From contig CM040746.1 in the NCBI GenBank assembly GCA_022829145.1, forward strand, positions 5,511,184 to 5,575,183: 64,000 nucleotides of DNA. Direction: 5' to 3'. Position 1 is the stretch's first letter; each line of letters begins with the position of its first letter. Source of the DNA: Albula goreensis. Lineage: Eukaryota > Chordata > Actinopteri > Albuliformes > Albulidae. The notes under the pieces were generated by a model. It was given only the letters and a program-made list of their open reading frames with translations. It had not been told where the DNA came from and did no database searches. Below, piece by piece: positions 1 through 13,249 of the stretch. Position numbers and translations under genes: made by a program.

Positions 1-266
1 AAATATGAAAAATGTGAAAGGGTCTGTATACGCTCTGAATCCAACGAATGTTTCACCAGGTCATGCAGCCGTGAGCCAAATGATCAAAACAGTGCGAATG
101 TCTCTCAGGCGTGCCTCACACCTCTCTGTGGGGTGACACAGGCTGGGTTTGGGGTTCCGGGTTTGGGGCCAGTGTGAGCATGTGCAGAAGGTATGGCTAT
201 TAAAGGACAGGCTGCGGAGAAGGAGCCTTATTTCTGCTGCATTGCAGGGAGGAGACGGGCCGGTAT

Positions 267-322
267 GGAGAGAGCGAGTGAGAGAGGGAGAGGGAGAGGG
301 AGAGAGGGAGAGGGAGAGGCAG
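267..322. repeat. GA-rich simple repeat
   Basis: Purine-rich GAGAGGGAGAGGGA-type simple sequence. A second tract of the same kind is at 571-632. Their strand-asymmetric purine content produces spurious Ser/Pro/Leu-rich open frames on the opposite strand. Confidence 0.9.
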
Positions 323-570
323 AAAAACTCCCCCACATACTAGGGGAGAAAGCTGAATGTGTGGCATGGCCTCCTGCCATAAAATGAGGGATAACCAGTG
401 AGGCACCATCTCCGTCTGTACTGTTAGCAGTTTAGTTCTTATTAGTGTTTGTCATACAAAGCTGTCCTTTTTCTATCTTTTTTTCTTTTGAGTCATTTAC
501 TTTATCAAACTGTATTAAATATGTTTCTGATGTGACAGTCATATAAGCATTATTAAACTGAAATTGAACT

Positions 571-632
571 GAGAGAGAGTGAGAGGGAGAGAGAGAGAGA
601 AAAGGAGAGCGAGAGAGAGAGAGGGAGAGAGA
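571..632. repeat. GA-rich simple repeat
   Basis: Imperfect (GA)n tract with a few GGGA interruptions, inside the lnx2-like intron. Confidence 0.9.
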
Positions 633-898
633 ACACATGCTCTTGTGCCTCATCGTGTCTGAGTACTGATATCAACACTGCTGTAGACCCTTTGAACTTT
701 ACTTACTCTGTCTCCATCTTTCCCTCTCACTCTCTGCCCGACTGTTCACTGTGTGTCTCTTTCTCCATCTCCCCCTCTTCCACTACCCCTCCCCTGGTCT
801 CTTCTTTCATTCTCCACTTTCTCTCCTGAATGCGCTTCCCCCCCTCCAATACTCATCACAGATCTTTGCTTTCCAGTGGCAGCCCTACTGCCCCCAAC

Positions 899-1098
899 AA
901 CACACACACACGCACACACGCACACACACACACACACACGCACACACGCACACACACACACACACATATACACACACGCATGCACACACACACACACACA
1001 CACACACAAATATACACACACACACACTATAAAAACATGCACACAGACACACACACGCACACTATAAAAACACACGCACACACAGACTCACACACACA
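899..1098. repeat. Interrupted CA microsatellite, about 200 bp
   Basis: Long (CA)n tract with CG, TA and TATAAAAA interruptions. It gives Thr/His-rich reading frames on one strand and Cys/Val-rich frames on the other, none of which are genes. Confidence 0.95.
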
Positions 1099-1667
1099 AT
1101 GCGAGGGGAATACTGCTCCATATCAAAGGCAAAACCGCCAACTCCATTCTTTGGGGTTAGCGCCTCATGTTTGTGGCTCGACAGCCATGATAGAGAGTAT
1201 ATTGTAGGAACACATAACTACGCAGCCCGAGAGGAAATAAGATACAGGGTGGAATGTAAACGTATAGAGAAGGATCATTTCCTGTGCTCCCGGGGTCATG
1301 AGGTTTCCGCTCAGCACACTGTTGGGACGTGAGACGCAGTAAAAGAGCGCACAATGAGGAGCAGCAAAGTTAGCGTACACAGAGAGTGTGTGTTTGGACC
1401 AGACTGAGCGAGCCATTCACCCAGCCAGCCCTGACAACAGCACTCAAACCCCTGCTCCCAGACCACTCTGCTGCACCCTCCCCTGTGTCTCAGTCTGCTG
1501 ACCTGCCCTGTATAATCCCTCTTTCACCCTCTTTCTGTCGTTCTGCCCCCAACCCCCCACCAGTCTGTTACACTTTCAGTCTCTACTTTTGCCCTCATCC
1601 CTCGTTCAAGCCCTCAGAGAATCCTTTCATGCCCTCCCCCTTTTGTCACCTTTAGAGGCATATAGTC

Positions 1668-1832
1668 AGTGGATTATATCATGCATTTACATATTTTGCA
1701 TGAAAGCCCAATTTATACAGCTGGACATTGATTATAGTAGTTGAGGTCAAACACCTCTCTCAGGAGTATATCAGCAGTGCCCCTCTCGGGAATCAAACTT
1801 GCAACCTCTGAGCTACAGACTACCAACCCCGG
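1668..1832 (-). mobile_element. tRNA-derived fish SINE fragment
   Basis: Read on the minus strand, this carries a B-box-like stretch (GGTTGCAAGTTTGATTCCC) followed by the body of a common fish SINE: a GGCACTGCTG segment, a degenerate 'cctgag..aggtgtttgacc' segment and TCCAGCTGTATAAAT. The same family recurs at 18050-18173, 21066-21165 and 28951-28995. The family assignment comes from memory of fish repeats; the copy is truncated and diverged. Confidence 0.6.
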
Positions 1833-1990
1833 CTCTTGAATTTGAACCTGAAACTTTGTTTTCAACACCCAACTCCCGCAGCTACGCTACACCGTCGCCT
1901 CTTTCCTTCCGCTCCCGCGCCCCCCATCACTCCCTGACGGCCCCGCCCTCCCCTCCTCCCCTCCTCCCCTCGTCCCCCTCCATCACTCAC

Positions 1991-2394
1991 CTGTTGTGCA
2001 GGTGGGGCTGCAGCTCGCAGCGCTGCATGAGCTGCTGACAGTGCGCGTGGAAGGGGCAGGCCACGCTCAGCTTGTCCAGCAGGTTGCGCACCAGCAGGCT
2101 GGAGGCGCGGCACTGGTGCAGCTGCAGCCGCTGCCGGTCCACGGGGCAGAAGTCCTGCTCCCGCAGAAAGCTGCTCAGGCAGTGGAAGCAGTAGGTGTGT
2201 CCGCAGGGCGTGTCCATCGGCTTCAGCAGGGGCTGCAGGCAGATGTGGCACACCAGCTCGTCGTCCACCTCGTCCTGGTACTCGTACAGGTGGTTCTCCT
2301 GGCCGCCGTGCGCCTGCCCACACTCCTTACACACCTGTGCCCAGGTGAGCGCCGAGGGGGCCGCCGACGCTGAGGGGACTTTGGCCTCAGTCAT
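1991..2394 (-). CDS. lnx2: LNX2-like RING E3 ubiquitin ligase, first coding exon (partial gene)
   Basis: This exon encodes the N-terminal 134 residues of a Ligand-of-Numb-X protein. LNX proteins are RING plus PDZ E3 ubiquitin ligases that bind Numb and other membrane-associated partners. A Cys-rich segment (C22-x2-C25) comes first, then the linker [17 protein letters not shown], then a RING finger with C49, C52, C64, H66, C69, C72, C83 and an Asp (D86) in the eighth ligand position, the C3HC3D arrangement known for LNX. Residues after 90 begin the TRAF-type zinc-finger region. The wording fits LNX2 better than LNX1; I cannot decide between teleost lnx2a and lnx2b. The start ATG is at 2394. 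The exon ends with two bases of a split codon at a CACAACAG/GTGAGT donor, so the reading frame to 1987 is intron read-through. The PDZ domains lie outside the window. Confidence 0.88.
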
Positions 2395-2628
2395 GGCAGC
2401 CGGCTCAGCCTGGATACCGAAAGTCCGCCCGACCGACTCCCCCGACCCCCCCCGTTTCCTGCAGGGCTGTTTTACTCCCCAATCCCCTTAGCGTCCACCT
2501 CAGAGTCCACCCCACAGAGCAGAATCAGTCCAGTGTAGTTCCGGAAACCGAAACCAAGATCCTCACAACCAGAGCCGTCCACTCCAAACAAAAAAAAACT
2601 ATTTTCCACAAGTCTTCATCCCGGCTTT
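2395..2628 (-). other. lnx2-like 5' UTR part of the exon, with short uORF
   Basis: On the minus strand a pyrimidine-rich CTTTTTCTCTTTGCAG acceptor ends at 2629, so the exon bearing the start codon most likely begins at 2628 and at least one noncoding exon lies upstream. The leader contains a six-codon upstream ORF (ATG at 2619, TAG ending at 2599) that could dampen translation. The acceptor is seen; its use is inferred. Confidence 0.5.
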
Positions 2629-3118
2629 CTGCAAAGAGAAAAAGGCAAATGAAAACAGAAGACACACTTGCATGCGCTCTCTCTCTCTCTCTCACACACA
2701 CATACGCGGTTTGAAAAATTTCGCTCTGGTTAGACTTTTGTTCTGCTTACGCTGGCTCTCCAGGAAATGACACGGGACCACAGAGCGCCAGCAACCTGGA
2801 AAAGCTGCAGCTGTTTCCTGTTAGTGAGCTTCCTCAGGAACGCTTCTGTTCTGGGCCAAAACGTCCCCAATTCACCGCTCAAAGTAGAGACTGAACCCCC
2901 GCAGAATAATCCAAGAGGAGAAAGAAAGAACGATAAAAAGTCAAACTCTACAAACCGGGTACAAAAGCCCCCACCATGGGAGAACTGTGCCTGAACCAAG
3001 CAGCTATGCAATTCTGGTTGCTAATGACCCCTCCTCTGGGCCAATCAGCAGCAGCCTGGCTCCCTCCCTGTGTTGTTTAATCTCTGCTAATTCCCTGGTG
3101 TGGGAATGCCTGAGTGAT

Positions 3119-3172
3119 GTGTGCGTGCGTGTGTGTGTGTGTGTGTGTGTGTATGTGGTGTGTGTGTGCGTG
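3119..3172. repeat. TG microsatellite
   Basis: (GT)n tract with a few GC and TA interruptions. Confidence 0.95.
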
Positions 3173-3770
3173 CCTTGGTCTTTCCTTTCTGCTTGCCACT
3201 GGGTCCACACATACACAAATCAAGCAGGCCTCCCGCCTGAGTTTGGATCGACATGTGCAATCAATACTGCATTTTGTTTTTACAGCAAGAAAGTACCCAC
3301 ATAAAGCAAGGCAAGTACAAATCTGGGCAAGTTTTCTGCTCTACGGCACAATCAGCAAAGACAGCATACTCCCCCTGTGTCCGACACCGTTATCTAAAGT
3401 CACTAAAATTCCACGAATTCCAGCCATGAGCTCCTAACTGAAACAAAGGACCAGGCCTGCAGTTGCCAGCAGTCACCTGTAAGAGCTCAGGGGTCCTGTG
3501 TCCGCTCTTACCGTAACCCCCCAACCCCACCCGCCAGCCCCCTCACTCTCAGCCTCTCCGTGTCCGCTGTGCCACGCACCCCCAGTCCTCTGCCTCTGCA
3601 TCCTTCATCTTGTTCTTTTCTTCCACCTAAGATGCTGATATAAGCGATGTCACCCACCCGCCCGTCCGCTCCTGCATGCAAACAAGAAACTCAAGCTGAG
3701 CAGCTGTGCTGGCAGTCTGCAGCCTGAGTGAAACCAGACCCCCACACCTCCAGCAGAGAGCGAGCGAGCG

Positions 3771-3773
<3 letters not shown>

Positions 3774-3804
<31 letters not shown>

Positions 3805-3826
3805 TATGTGCGTGTGTGTATGTCTG
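3774..3826. repeat. TG microsatellite
   Basis: (GT)n tract directly after a short GAGC repeat (about 3758-3774). Confidence 0.95.
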
Positions 3827-4098
3827 TCCATGTTCTCATAGTGCGCGGTTACCAGGTGCATGCTGGGGGCTTGTTTGTGGTGACCAGGCAGACGGTGGGG
3901 GCTGGAACTGCGTGACGGGGCAATACGGAACCCGCAGAAGGGGGGCATTCCATCAGCCTGCACCAGCCAAGGGAGAGGGAAGGAGGGAGGGAGGGAGGGA
4001 ATGACAGAGGAAGACAAAGACACAGAGAGGAAGACCAGAAAGAAAGAAAGAGACAGAAAGACAGAGGAAGGGGTTCAGAATCAGACTGCTTGTCACAG

Positions 4099-4101
<3 letters not shown>

Positions 4102-4133
<32 letters not shown>
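4102..4133. repeat. CA microsatellite
   Basis: Sixteen or so uninterrupted CA units. Confidence 0.95.
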
Positions 4134-4136
<3 letters not shown>

Positions 4137-5024
4137 GTCAGAAAGCACAGCATGCTGTTACAGGCTGACCTGTTTCTCCCTCCTCTCTGCCAGTCGCTTG
4201 CTATAAATGTGAGTAATTGGTGTCGCCGCACTTACATTTTCACATGGATGGGATAAATCCTCATTCATTACATGAAGAGACTTGCAAGACTTTACAAGAG
4301 GATGAAAGACCAAAATCCATCTACCCTTCATGTAATATCAGAGATCATTTCCCAACTGAAATATCAACAGGCGTCATATGACATTAGCACACCGTTTACA
4401 GGTTTAAACCTGCCACGTGAGGACACCCTTATTCTCCCACATGAAAAACAGACAGGCTACATGATCTCCGGATAGAGGGATCTCTGATCGTCCCTCTACG
4501 AAGGAAGACATGGAGATCAGAGGGATAGGTGTGGGAAGAGAGGAAAAGAAGAAGGAGAGAGGGAGGGAGAGAGAGAGAGGGAAGAGAGATAGTGAGGTGA
4601 CACCAAACTGCTAATCCCGTAGATTACAGCGAGGATGTGACGAGCCCCTTAATTAAAGAGGCCTGCAGTGGACGTCTGATTGGCTGTCATGGGCTGTTAT
4701 GGATGAGCTCTGCCCTCTTCCCCAGAGGTTGGCGGGCGTGTCCACATCCTTGCAGCAGTGTGTTGCTAGGGTTACCATGCAGGCATGCTTTATCTTTTCT
4801 CCAAAACACAACCTCTTGCTCAATGTAACGGCATTCTCTCCAGATGGGAGAACTCTTTGATACTACATAAAAACATCGAGAATGTTGCAAAAGTATCTGC
4901 GGTTTTATCATTAAACCGACACACAGTATAATTATTGCACAACCTCGTGAGAAGGGAATGTGGGGCCAAGCTCTGCCCACCACCTCTGCTTGTCTGACCT
5001 CCCACTGCATCAGCAACCATCTCA

Positions 5025-5140
5025 ACATGCTCTTTGAGGATTGGTCAAAAGCAGGAGCCTTCTGAGTGTGCTCTTTCAGGATTGGTCAAATACAGCAGGG
5101 TTCTGAAGATGCTCTTTCTTGGTTGGTCAAATGCAGCAGC
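5025..5140. repeat. Short tandem repeat, ~50-bp unit, three copies
   Basis: Three successive units share GCTCTTT..gGATTGGTCAAA..CAG. Each contains ATTGG, an inverted CCAAT core. The copies are diverged. Confidence 0.7.
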
Positions 5141-7327
5141 CCTGACCTCAGAGTAGTGGAGCCAAACTTATCCTGAACCTTTAAAACCAGACAGAGTCCT
5201 AACCTGACAGCTCTTCCACACGGCGAAGCAGGCTGTGCCAAAAGCTCTTCCACACCGTGAAGTTGTGCTCCAGACTGCTGAAGGTGTGTTTTCCAGTTTT
5301 GGACATGTCTGGGGGGGTTTGATGCAATTTCCCCTGACACCATGACTCAAAGTCCCACCCATGAAGTATGTTGTTGGTTGTTTGATATCACCTATGCGGT
5401 CTGTGGAATAGAAACGCTGCCAAATCACGGCAGGAAAACACATTCTAAACCATTATCCAATCACCCACCAACTCCACATGGGCCCTCATGTTTCTGTGGT
5501 GATACACTACCTGCAGTCCTGAACGACTCTTCAGCATCACATGTATGCAGTGTTCTCCACCTGCTTTAGGTGCCCAAACACCTAGTTCAGATTTGTGATG
5601 CCCTAGCTTAGGTCTAGGAGACTGAAAGAGACAAACTAACCAAATCACAGTGAGGTTTATGTAAATATTTCCGTACTCCATGAATCCCTCAGTCTCCCAT
5701 AGTCTGGAGTCGCTCTCCTCCAGTTCAGCCCTGGTACCTTCCACTTTGATGGCAGCACACAGAAGTGAATCATAGCTTTGGCCACACCCAACACAGCAAA
5801 TACGCACAGGTGCTGGCTGTGTAAGGTAGTGCCAGGTATCAGAGAGAGGAGGGGCATGGGATCTCCTCTCACGCTCCTGTCAATTCCCTTCACAAGAGAC
5901 TGTCACGGTCAGCGTTACAGCTGAAATACGCTCTCACCCCCCACTCCCTGGGAGAACACACCGTTTCACGCGCGGCCCCGTCCCGCACGCAGCCCCGATT
6001 CACCGCCTTCATGGGGCGCTGTGAGTGGAACGGCTGTCTCCATTACAATAACACCCGCCAGACTTAAGCACGCAGAGAGGGGAGGCGTAATCCTTTAGTA
6101 TGGCCTAATCAAAGCCCCAGCTGGGAGATGCTCAAATGAGCAAAGTGGTCCTGCGGCATGCGGCTTAGCGGTTCGACCATGGGCCCGCTGTGACAATGGA
6201 CCTGCCCCCCTCCCCAACCCCCACCCCTGGCGCTGACAGCACCCGTCACACATGCGCGTCTGCATGACCGCCGCATGCGAATCCCTTGCTGGTTCTGGTT
6301 TGTTGTCACTGTGACGCCAAAGCAGTGAGAAAACCCCAGAGGAAAAGGGCTACCCACACCCTCAGTTTTGCATGCTTCACTCAGCAACATAAACAACCTT
6401 CTGTTTGTCATCAGAAGGTCCGACCTGAGTGTGTCAGGCAACCTTTTTTCCACAACAACCTTAAATATCATAGTGTGTACGAACACTTCAGAAAATGACC
6501 TCAAATCCCAATTAACTATTAAAAAAAAACAGTCAACATTGTATTTTTTCCTCAACATTATGTCCAAACACTTTATCAAAACATGAACCAATACAGATAT
6601 TCAACTTGCTAATGCACCTACTCAACGGCAGTGAAGAAACAGTTTTGTTGATTTTTACATATATAAAAAAAAAAAAAAAAAACAAGTTTAGAAAGTTGGA
6701 AAACTCAAATATATACACTTTGAAGGGATCTGAATACACTTTTAGGGGAAAATTATAAAGTCAAACCTCGTTACACAAGAAAATACTTCTTTTGTTTCCA
6801 ATCCAGGATGAACGAGAGCGGATAATGTTTCTCCCACTGGCAAGATCTCCTCTCAAACCATAAATTATGAAACGACCCCTCTGACAGCTGGGGACAAGGT
6901 TAACAACCGCACAAACTTTCGTCGTCCGTGGCTTAAAGCAAACACCGCTAAGCACAAGTACTGATATGACCGCGATCACCGTTTTGGAAAATGTATGTCG
7001 CTAATGAACAGTAAAATTCCAAATGAAAACATCTGTGACACTTCACTAACAACCGATACTCTGGTAGAAACCGAGGGTGCGCGATTAACTGCCTGCCTGT
7101 CGGTTTGCTTACATAGCGAGCTAGCCGTAACTCAAGTCCCATCCCTAGCGCGATCTGGTATTATATTAAAAACATCTATGTAAACCCGCAAATACTTTTT
7201 AAAAAATACAATACAAACACGCCTACATAAATGTGTAACTACACACACGAATAGGACAGATCTAGGATATACAGATCGGTTATCTTAAGGTGCATGTTTT
7301 TCTTCCGAATAACGATACTGGTCTTAC

Positions 7328-7668
7328 CTGTGTAGCAGGGGTTTTTCCGGAAGTGTTAAAACAAAGAAATAACTATCTCGCTATACACTCGGACTACGGG
7401 AGAAACTCACCCTGACTTCGAAGACTACATCTGGAAATGGTTGTTTATTACAGTTCTGGTTGATTCGTGTAGATCCATACGTTTCTTCCACTTCCCACAC
7501 GACACTGCCCCAGGTGTTGTCTACTCGGACACGCAATATCTTCCCAGTTTCGAACGGCACACAGGGTAGGATCTGACGTTTATACAGGAAGTCAGTGCAG
7601 GTAATATTCAAATCAAGGCAGGTTTCCTTCAGTCCTCTGTTTTTACATTCCTTTGCAAATATCATCAT
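7328..7668 (-). promoter_or_regulatory. Candidate lnx2-like promoter and first noncoding exon
   Basis: On the minus strand two strong 5' splice sites occur close together: TCAGG/GTGAGT (exon edge 7411) and ACACAG/GTAAGA (exon edge 7328). An ETS-type CCGGAAGTG lies at 7347-7355, and a GCTAGC-containing patch like those near the other promoters of this window lies at 7110-7130. A 95-codon open frame covers 7381-7668, but no acceptor precedes it and the peptide is unfamiliar. I therefore read the stretch as a transcription start and 5' noncoding exon with alternative donors. The link to lnx2 rests only on strand and proximity. Confidence 0.3.
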
Positions 7669-9043
7669 AAATTTTGATAGTAATATGTTAAGCTATTATT
7701 ATAATTTTGACAGTAACATTTCAGCCTGATTTGTTACACATTTTCAAATGTATACACTAGTCAAGATACTACAAAAACCACCCGAATAATTATTGATAGG
7801 TTCATCTATCTTTCAAATATGTAATAAAATATTATTTTAAAGAGGCTTATTTACTTTAAATTGTAAATAAATTATAATATGACTGTGCCATGAATAAAAT
7901 ATATAATGGCAACTGTCAGTGTAAATATTGAAATAGGCTGCTCTTTTCTCTGGTTGATAAAATTAAGCTCTTTCATACAGTCATTATCAATTAAGCATTT
8001 TTTCATAAAAATAAATAAATAAGGTTTTGCATTGTACATAATCTTCACATGAATACTATGTTTTTCATCATGTGTTGCTTTATTTGAAGTTTGTAAAAGT
8101 CATTTTTCAATGATAAATTATAGGTCACTACCTCTAGGTCACCAATTTTTCAGCTGGACACATTTAATTTGAAAAGTTATTTCAGGTCAATTTTTTGGGA
8201 AGTGTTTCAGGAAGTTTTTTGGGAGGAATATTCACTGTTTTACTTTGTAATGTTTTTTTAGTAATCAGTTCTGATTTCTGATTTATTTATTCATTTAAAA
8301 TCTGACTACTCCTGGCAGCTGTGACTCACCCCATTTTACTCACAGCATGGGTTCTGATTGGTGTTTTGGTACCACTGTTGTGCTATAACACCATTTCATT
8401 GGTTGTCTTTACCACTGGCGTAATTTTAGCAAAATCTAAGGTATGGAAAATTGAAGTCACGTGAAATGAATAGGCAATAAATAGCATGTGATGTCATTGA
8501 TTTTCTGGTCATATATGACATACTTATGGATTTTGCCATGGTGGAAGGAGCAACAATCAGCAGCAGCTGTAGTGACCTTTTGGCTTATTGCACTGATGTC
8601 ATGGAAGTGACAGACTACAGTGGATTTATGTGGGAGAGTTTTAAAATTTCACTGTTCAGGTTATTGCAGTTGTCATATGTTATTATACCCCAATGATACC
8701 CTTTCTCTTACATGGTGTTTTCTGTAATCTCGTGTCAGATTTGCAAAACATACAGATCTCTTTCCTCTCTATTTCCTATGCTATGGACTTAATGTTCCAT
8801 ATATCAGGTGTACTGTAGTTTATAACTGATACCACCTGCATATAACCTACAACAGATTATCACCTCATACAAAATATGTATGTTATATCATTTTATTATT
8901 ATTATATTTTATTATGTCTCTCTAAAGTTGCACAAGTTACTACCTGATCAATCTATATCATATATCATGCAAACCTATTTTGATTAAAGAAGCTGGTTTA
9001 TCTGGTAGATTAAAATTATTCATTTTAAATCCAGTTCAACCAG

Positions 9044-9150
<107 letters not shown>

Positions 9151-12137
9151 AGGCACACTCACACAAATACACACACAAATGCACACACAACCACACATAC
9201 ACAGAAACACATACAAGTACAAACACATACAAACACATATGGTTTATCCCCTACTTTCAGCTTCAGCTTTACAATACCAATTGCAGCAGCATCCTCTGTC
9301 AGTCTGTCATTGGATGACAGGGGAAACACACACGCACACACGAACACACACACACACACACGGGGGATTGGCCCCCACTAAATCACTTCAGATAATACCA
9401 TCAGCAAAATAACTGCAACATAATGCACACATGTGTACGCATGAGCACATAGATACAGGCACAAACATTTACACTCTCATTTAGATGTTATCCAGAATGC
9501 ACAAAGCAAGTGATGAAAACACTAGAACACTCACTGCTGGTGTCCTGAAACCTCATTCTATGATCGCCAGCTAGAAGCAGGTAGCTGACCGATCCCCTCA
9601 TCCATGAATGAGCCCACAGCCAATCAGAGAGGGCCCTGCAGGGGCAAGCAGGATGGGTCACTGAGGTGAGAACAAGTGTCTGTACATGGCAACCCCACCC
9701 CAGCAGCCACTAACCACTCATATTTCTGAAGATTTGACATTTTTCAAAAGCCAAGTGCTCATATCAGTCATGGGAACATTAAACAAAAGAACGCTCTACT
9801 ATTTTTCATCATAAAACTGTATTTAGGCCCGAATATATACTGAACTTTATTTTTGTGAGCACTTCGCTTTTAATGGTTTGATCTTGCTTCATTTTTGTAT
9901 TCACAGTTTGCTTTATCATTGTTGATCATGGTGTTACAGAGTTCCATGGGCTCTGGATGGCAAAAAAATAATTCAGTAATATATAATAGAGCACTATTCA
10001 TGCTCTTTGCTGGCCCTGATATTTATATCAAAGCCAGACAAGTCTGCCTGAGTGTGTGCATACTACACTGATGTTAGAATAGCCTCGAGACCTTAAGTAA
10101 TTATTAATAGAATGCGTTCATGAATACCTCACACCATTATGTAAGAGTTTGTCATTGATTTACATAGTCCAGTGAACCCACCTCAGTTCTCCCAACAGTA
10201 AATAAATTACCTATGGTGGCCCTTTCCTTTCATTTTCTGCCTGGATTTATGGGTTGCCCAGGGATGGTGGCGAGGGAAAAGAGAACCCCCTAACTGATGA
10301 GTAAAGTCATAATACTTGTTTTGGGAGCCTGTGGGTTAAAAAGGTTTTTGACACTTGGAGAGTGTCAGTGCTCTTACCCCCTGCAGAAGCAAAGGGAAGT
10401 CTGCCCTCGTAAAACCGCCCACTCCCACCGCTGTATCTGTTGATTGATTGGCTCTTTAGAAAAAAGCCAAAGAAAGACATTTATAAACCAGGAGATAAGA
10501 GGACTTATCTTACAACGTCAGAACCAGCAACTGAGGTTCCTGCGTTTCATCAAATCTATTTGATATATTAAAAATCAACAACCAGTTCGCTCGAAAGCAG
10601 CATATTGAGCTTTGGATCTAGTTATCTTATACATGCAAAACACGTTTTTTTTGTTATCATTCAACATTTTTGTAATTTCATATCTTAAAGACAAGCACAG
10701 AATGTGTCCAACTGCCTGCACCTCTGAACGGGAATAATTAACTAGAATTACTGTAGCACTGTCTACAACGGGCAACCACGTGTGACAGAAGGAGTCATCC
10801 TTTGTGCGTAACAGCACCACCATGTGGTCAGTTGGTGAGTGCCACAACATCACAACAGTAAGGTAATCGCAAGGGTCATTTCAATTGCTCCTTTGCTACA
10901 CCGACAATTTATTGTTTGTTTCATTATTCCCTCGAAAACAGTAATGATTTATGTTGCTGTCCTGTCCTCTTTGTTCACAGACACCTTGTAAGGATCTACT
11001 CCAGAGTCTGTAACACTTTGGGATTTCAGAAAAACGTGGCAATGTCTCCCCTTTATGCGTACCCATGAGCATTTAGTTCAGAACTGAAGGAAGTGTGATT
11101 GTTGTATTTCTTTATCTTGGGACGGTAAACAAATCCAGGAGACCGAGACCACCACTGACAGTATCAGGACTGCGCAGGAAATGTGGATGAAAGTCAAACA
11201 CGGGCCCGTGACTCCCAGCCCCCGTCCTGCCCCCTCTCTCTCTCACACACAGCACACACACATGGCATGCTCTCTGTTTGAGGAAGACTCCCCGCAAACA
11301 AGAGACAGGCTGTTTGTCTTTCCTGGGATCAGTAAATATCCCCAGTACAAACAACCCTTTGCACAACAAGAGAGGGGAAACCTACACCATCACCGCAGCT
11401 GCACTCTCACTGCACGGCCGCTTTGATGTTCCTGTGAGAGGCCTGATAATGAACGGCGGAACATCTTAATCCTTTTTAATTGAACCACGCATGCACTGTT
11501 TTCCCAACTTGCTTTCTTCAGCGGGAGGAAAGGACAGACGTTCAACACAGAAAATGAGCAAATGGAGGCTTTCAGACACCTTCAGTTCTGACCTGTGCAT
11601 TTCCACGTTGTGCTTTCTGTGTGGCTACAAAACACATACAGTACTGTCGCTCTCTGCGTGGCCACTCCGACATTCAGATAGTGCTGCTAGCTTTAGGTTT
11701 GGGAGCGATGTATCCATGGCACTTCTGTTTCAGCTTTTACCACAGATATAGCAGAAACAGCAGTGCAAAGCCATCTGGAAAAGGGAACAGGAAAACACCA
11801 TAAGCGGCTCTTTTGTCTATGTTTAGGCTCTTTCTGCGGGAATTAATTCATTTGTTTATGTTAGTAATCATATTTATGCACATTTTATCATGTATTTATT
11901 GATTTATTAATAGGATAAGAGGAAGTCCTTGACAGTACACAGTGACATTATCTGTGAAAGACAGACTGTAGCGTGGCCCAGGCCTCTAAACTATATGAGG
12001 GCTCTCTTAACCCCACCTTTCAAAATAAACAGCCACCCTTAAGACCCCTCAATTACTTAAATTAAGTGCCTTGTTAAAATAAATGACCTGTGTGCTCTGA
12101 ACTGCTGAAATGTCCAGACTGGACCATACATCACCAA

Positions 12138-12148
12138 TACACACACAC

Positions 12149-12240
<92 letters not shown>

Positions 12241-12432
12241 ACACACACACACACACATACACATGCCAAAACATACACATCCCCCCCACCATACGCACCC
12301 ACATCTGCTCATAAACACACATACACACACATACTCAAGTACATACAGACTCACACAGAAACTCCTACACAAACGCATGCACACACATACCCACACACAC
12401 ATGCGCACACACATACAAACACACACACACAC
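12138..12432. repeat. Interrupted CA microsatellite, about 295 bp
   Basis: CA-rich tract with CACATAC and CACGC interruptions; it creates long Thr/His or Cys/Val frames on both strands. Confidence 0.95.
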
Positions 12433-12719
12433 CTCTATACTGTGCAGGTGTACTCTGGAGCACTCCGTTTCTGGGCTGTCGCCGGGGGTCAGTTGTAGGC
12501 AGGGGGGTCAGCTGAAGTCACATAAACTCCACGGTACCCCCCAACCCCCACTCAGAGCCAGACCCTCACCGACCCCCCTCACTTCAATCACCTCAGCCCC
12601 TCAGAGCCAGACAGCCAGGCATCTGTCCACAGCCCGCCCTGCCCCCAACCTCGTGCTCTGTCTGGCCTCCACATGTTAGCCCCTAACCAGCACTGAGGGA
12701 AACGGAGACACCCCCCCTG

Positions 12720-12794
<75 letters not shown>
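12720..12794. repeat. CA microsatellite, about 37 units
   Basis: Uninterrupted (CA)n of about 75 bp. Confidence 0.97.
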
Positions 12795-12795
<1 letters not shown>

Positions 12796-13249
12796 CAGTC
12801 CTCCCCCACCTCCACAGCACTGTGACATAAAGTGTCACTTTAACAGTGCCTTAGTGTGGTGTCACCTCCTCGGCTCCTTGATTCGTGTGGATCAGTGTGA
12901 CGGAAATGTGGCCCCCTTTTTCTTTTGATTTCTTTAGGCGTGGGGCGCAGGCTTCATTCCTCCTTAGCTTGTTTATTTGCTTTTTCCTCCTGTTGGCATC
13001 TTAAGCTGAGAGAGCGTAAGGCGTGACGCGGCGTTCTGCTTTGTAATACTCAGCCCTGCTAGCCCTCACTGTGGGCTCTGTGCTCAGGCTGTCCCTGGTT
13101 CAGGTTTTACCCTTAGCTCCACACGAGGCTTAGGGAACACAATGGGCTTACTGTGTTAGTGGAGTGGCAATGTGAGGCCAGCGCCCTGGTCACATTCACA
13201 TCAGCCTTCTCAAGCATAATCCCAAAATGCCTCCTTAAGATGGTTTCGC

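Larger units (their letters stand above)
1..1990 (-). other. lnx2-like intron, left edge
   Basis: This is intronic sequence of the minus-strand RING gene, downstream of its first coding exon; the next exon must lie beyond the left edge. It holds two GA-rich simple repeats (about 267-322 and 571-632), a CA-rich tract (899-1098) and a SINE fragment (1668-1832). A C-rich stretch at 1890-1985 lies just inside the donor. I see no other exon with convincing splice sites. Confidence 0.6.
2629..7327 (-). other. Probable first intron of lnx2-like gene
   Basis: No coding exon is recognisable here. It holds TG tracts (3119-3172, 3774-3826), a CA tract (4102-4133), a GA tract (about 4537-4592), three copies of an ~50-bp motif (5025-5140) and a poly-A/T stretch (6664-6682). 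It counts as lnx2 intron only if the proposed first exon at 7.3-7.7 kb is right; otherwise it is intergenic. Confidence 0.4.

Noticed and set aside
1991..2394. LONRF3 or other RING protein, suggested by proximity to SLC25A43 on human X
   Set aside because: The [16 protein letters not shown] and CGHTYC..CPVDR pattern with Asp as last ligand is specific for LNX proteins.
6109..6591. 160-codon minus-strand ORF
   Set aside because: Peptide without any familiar motif in a non-conserved-looking intron stretch.
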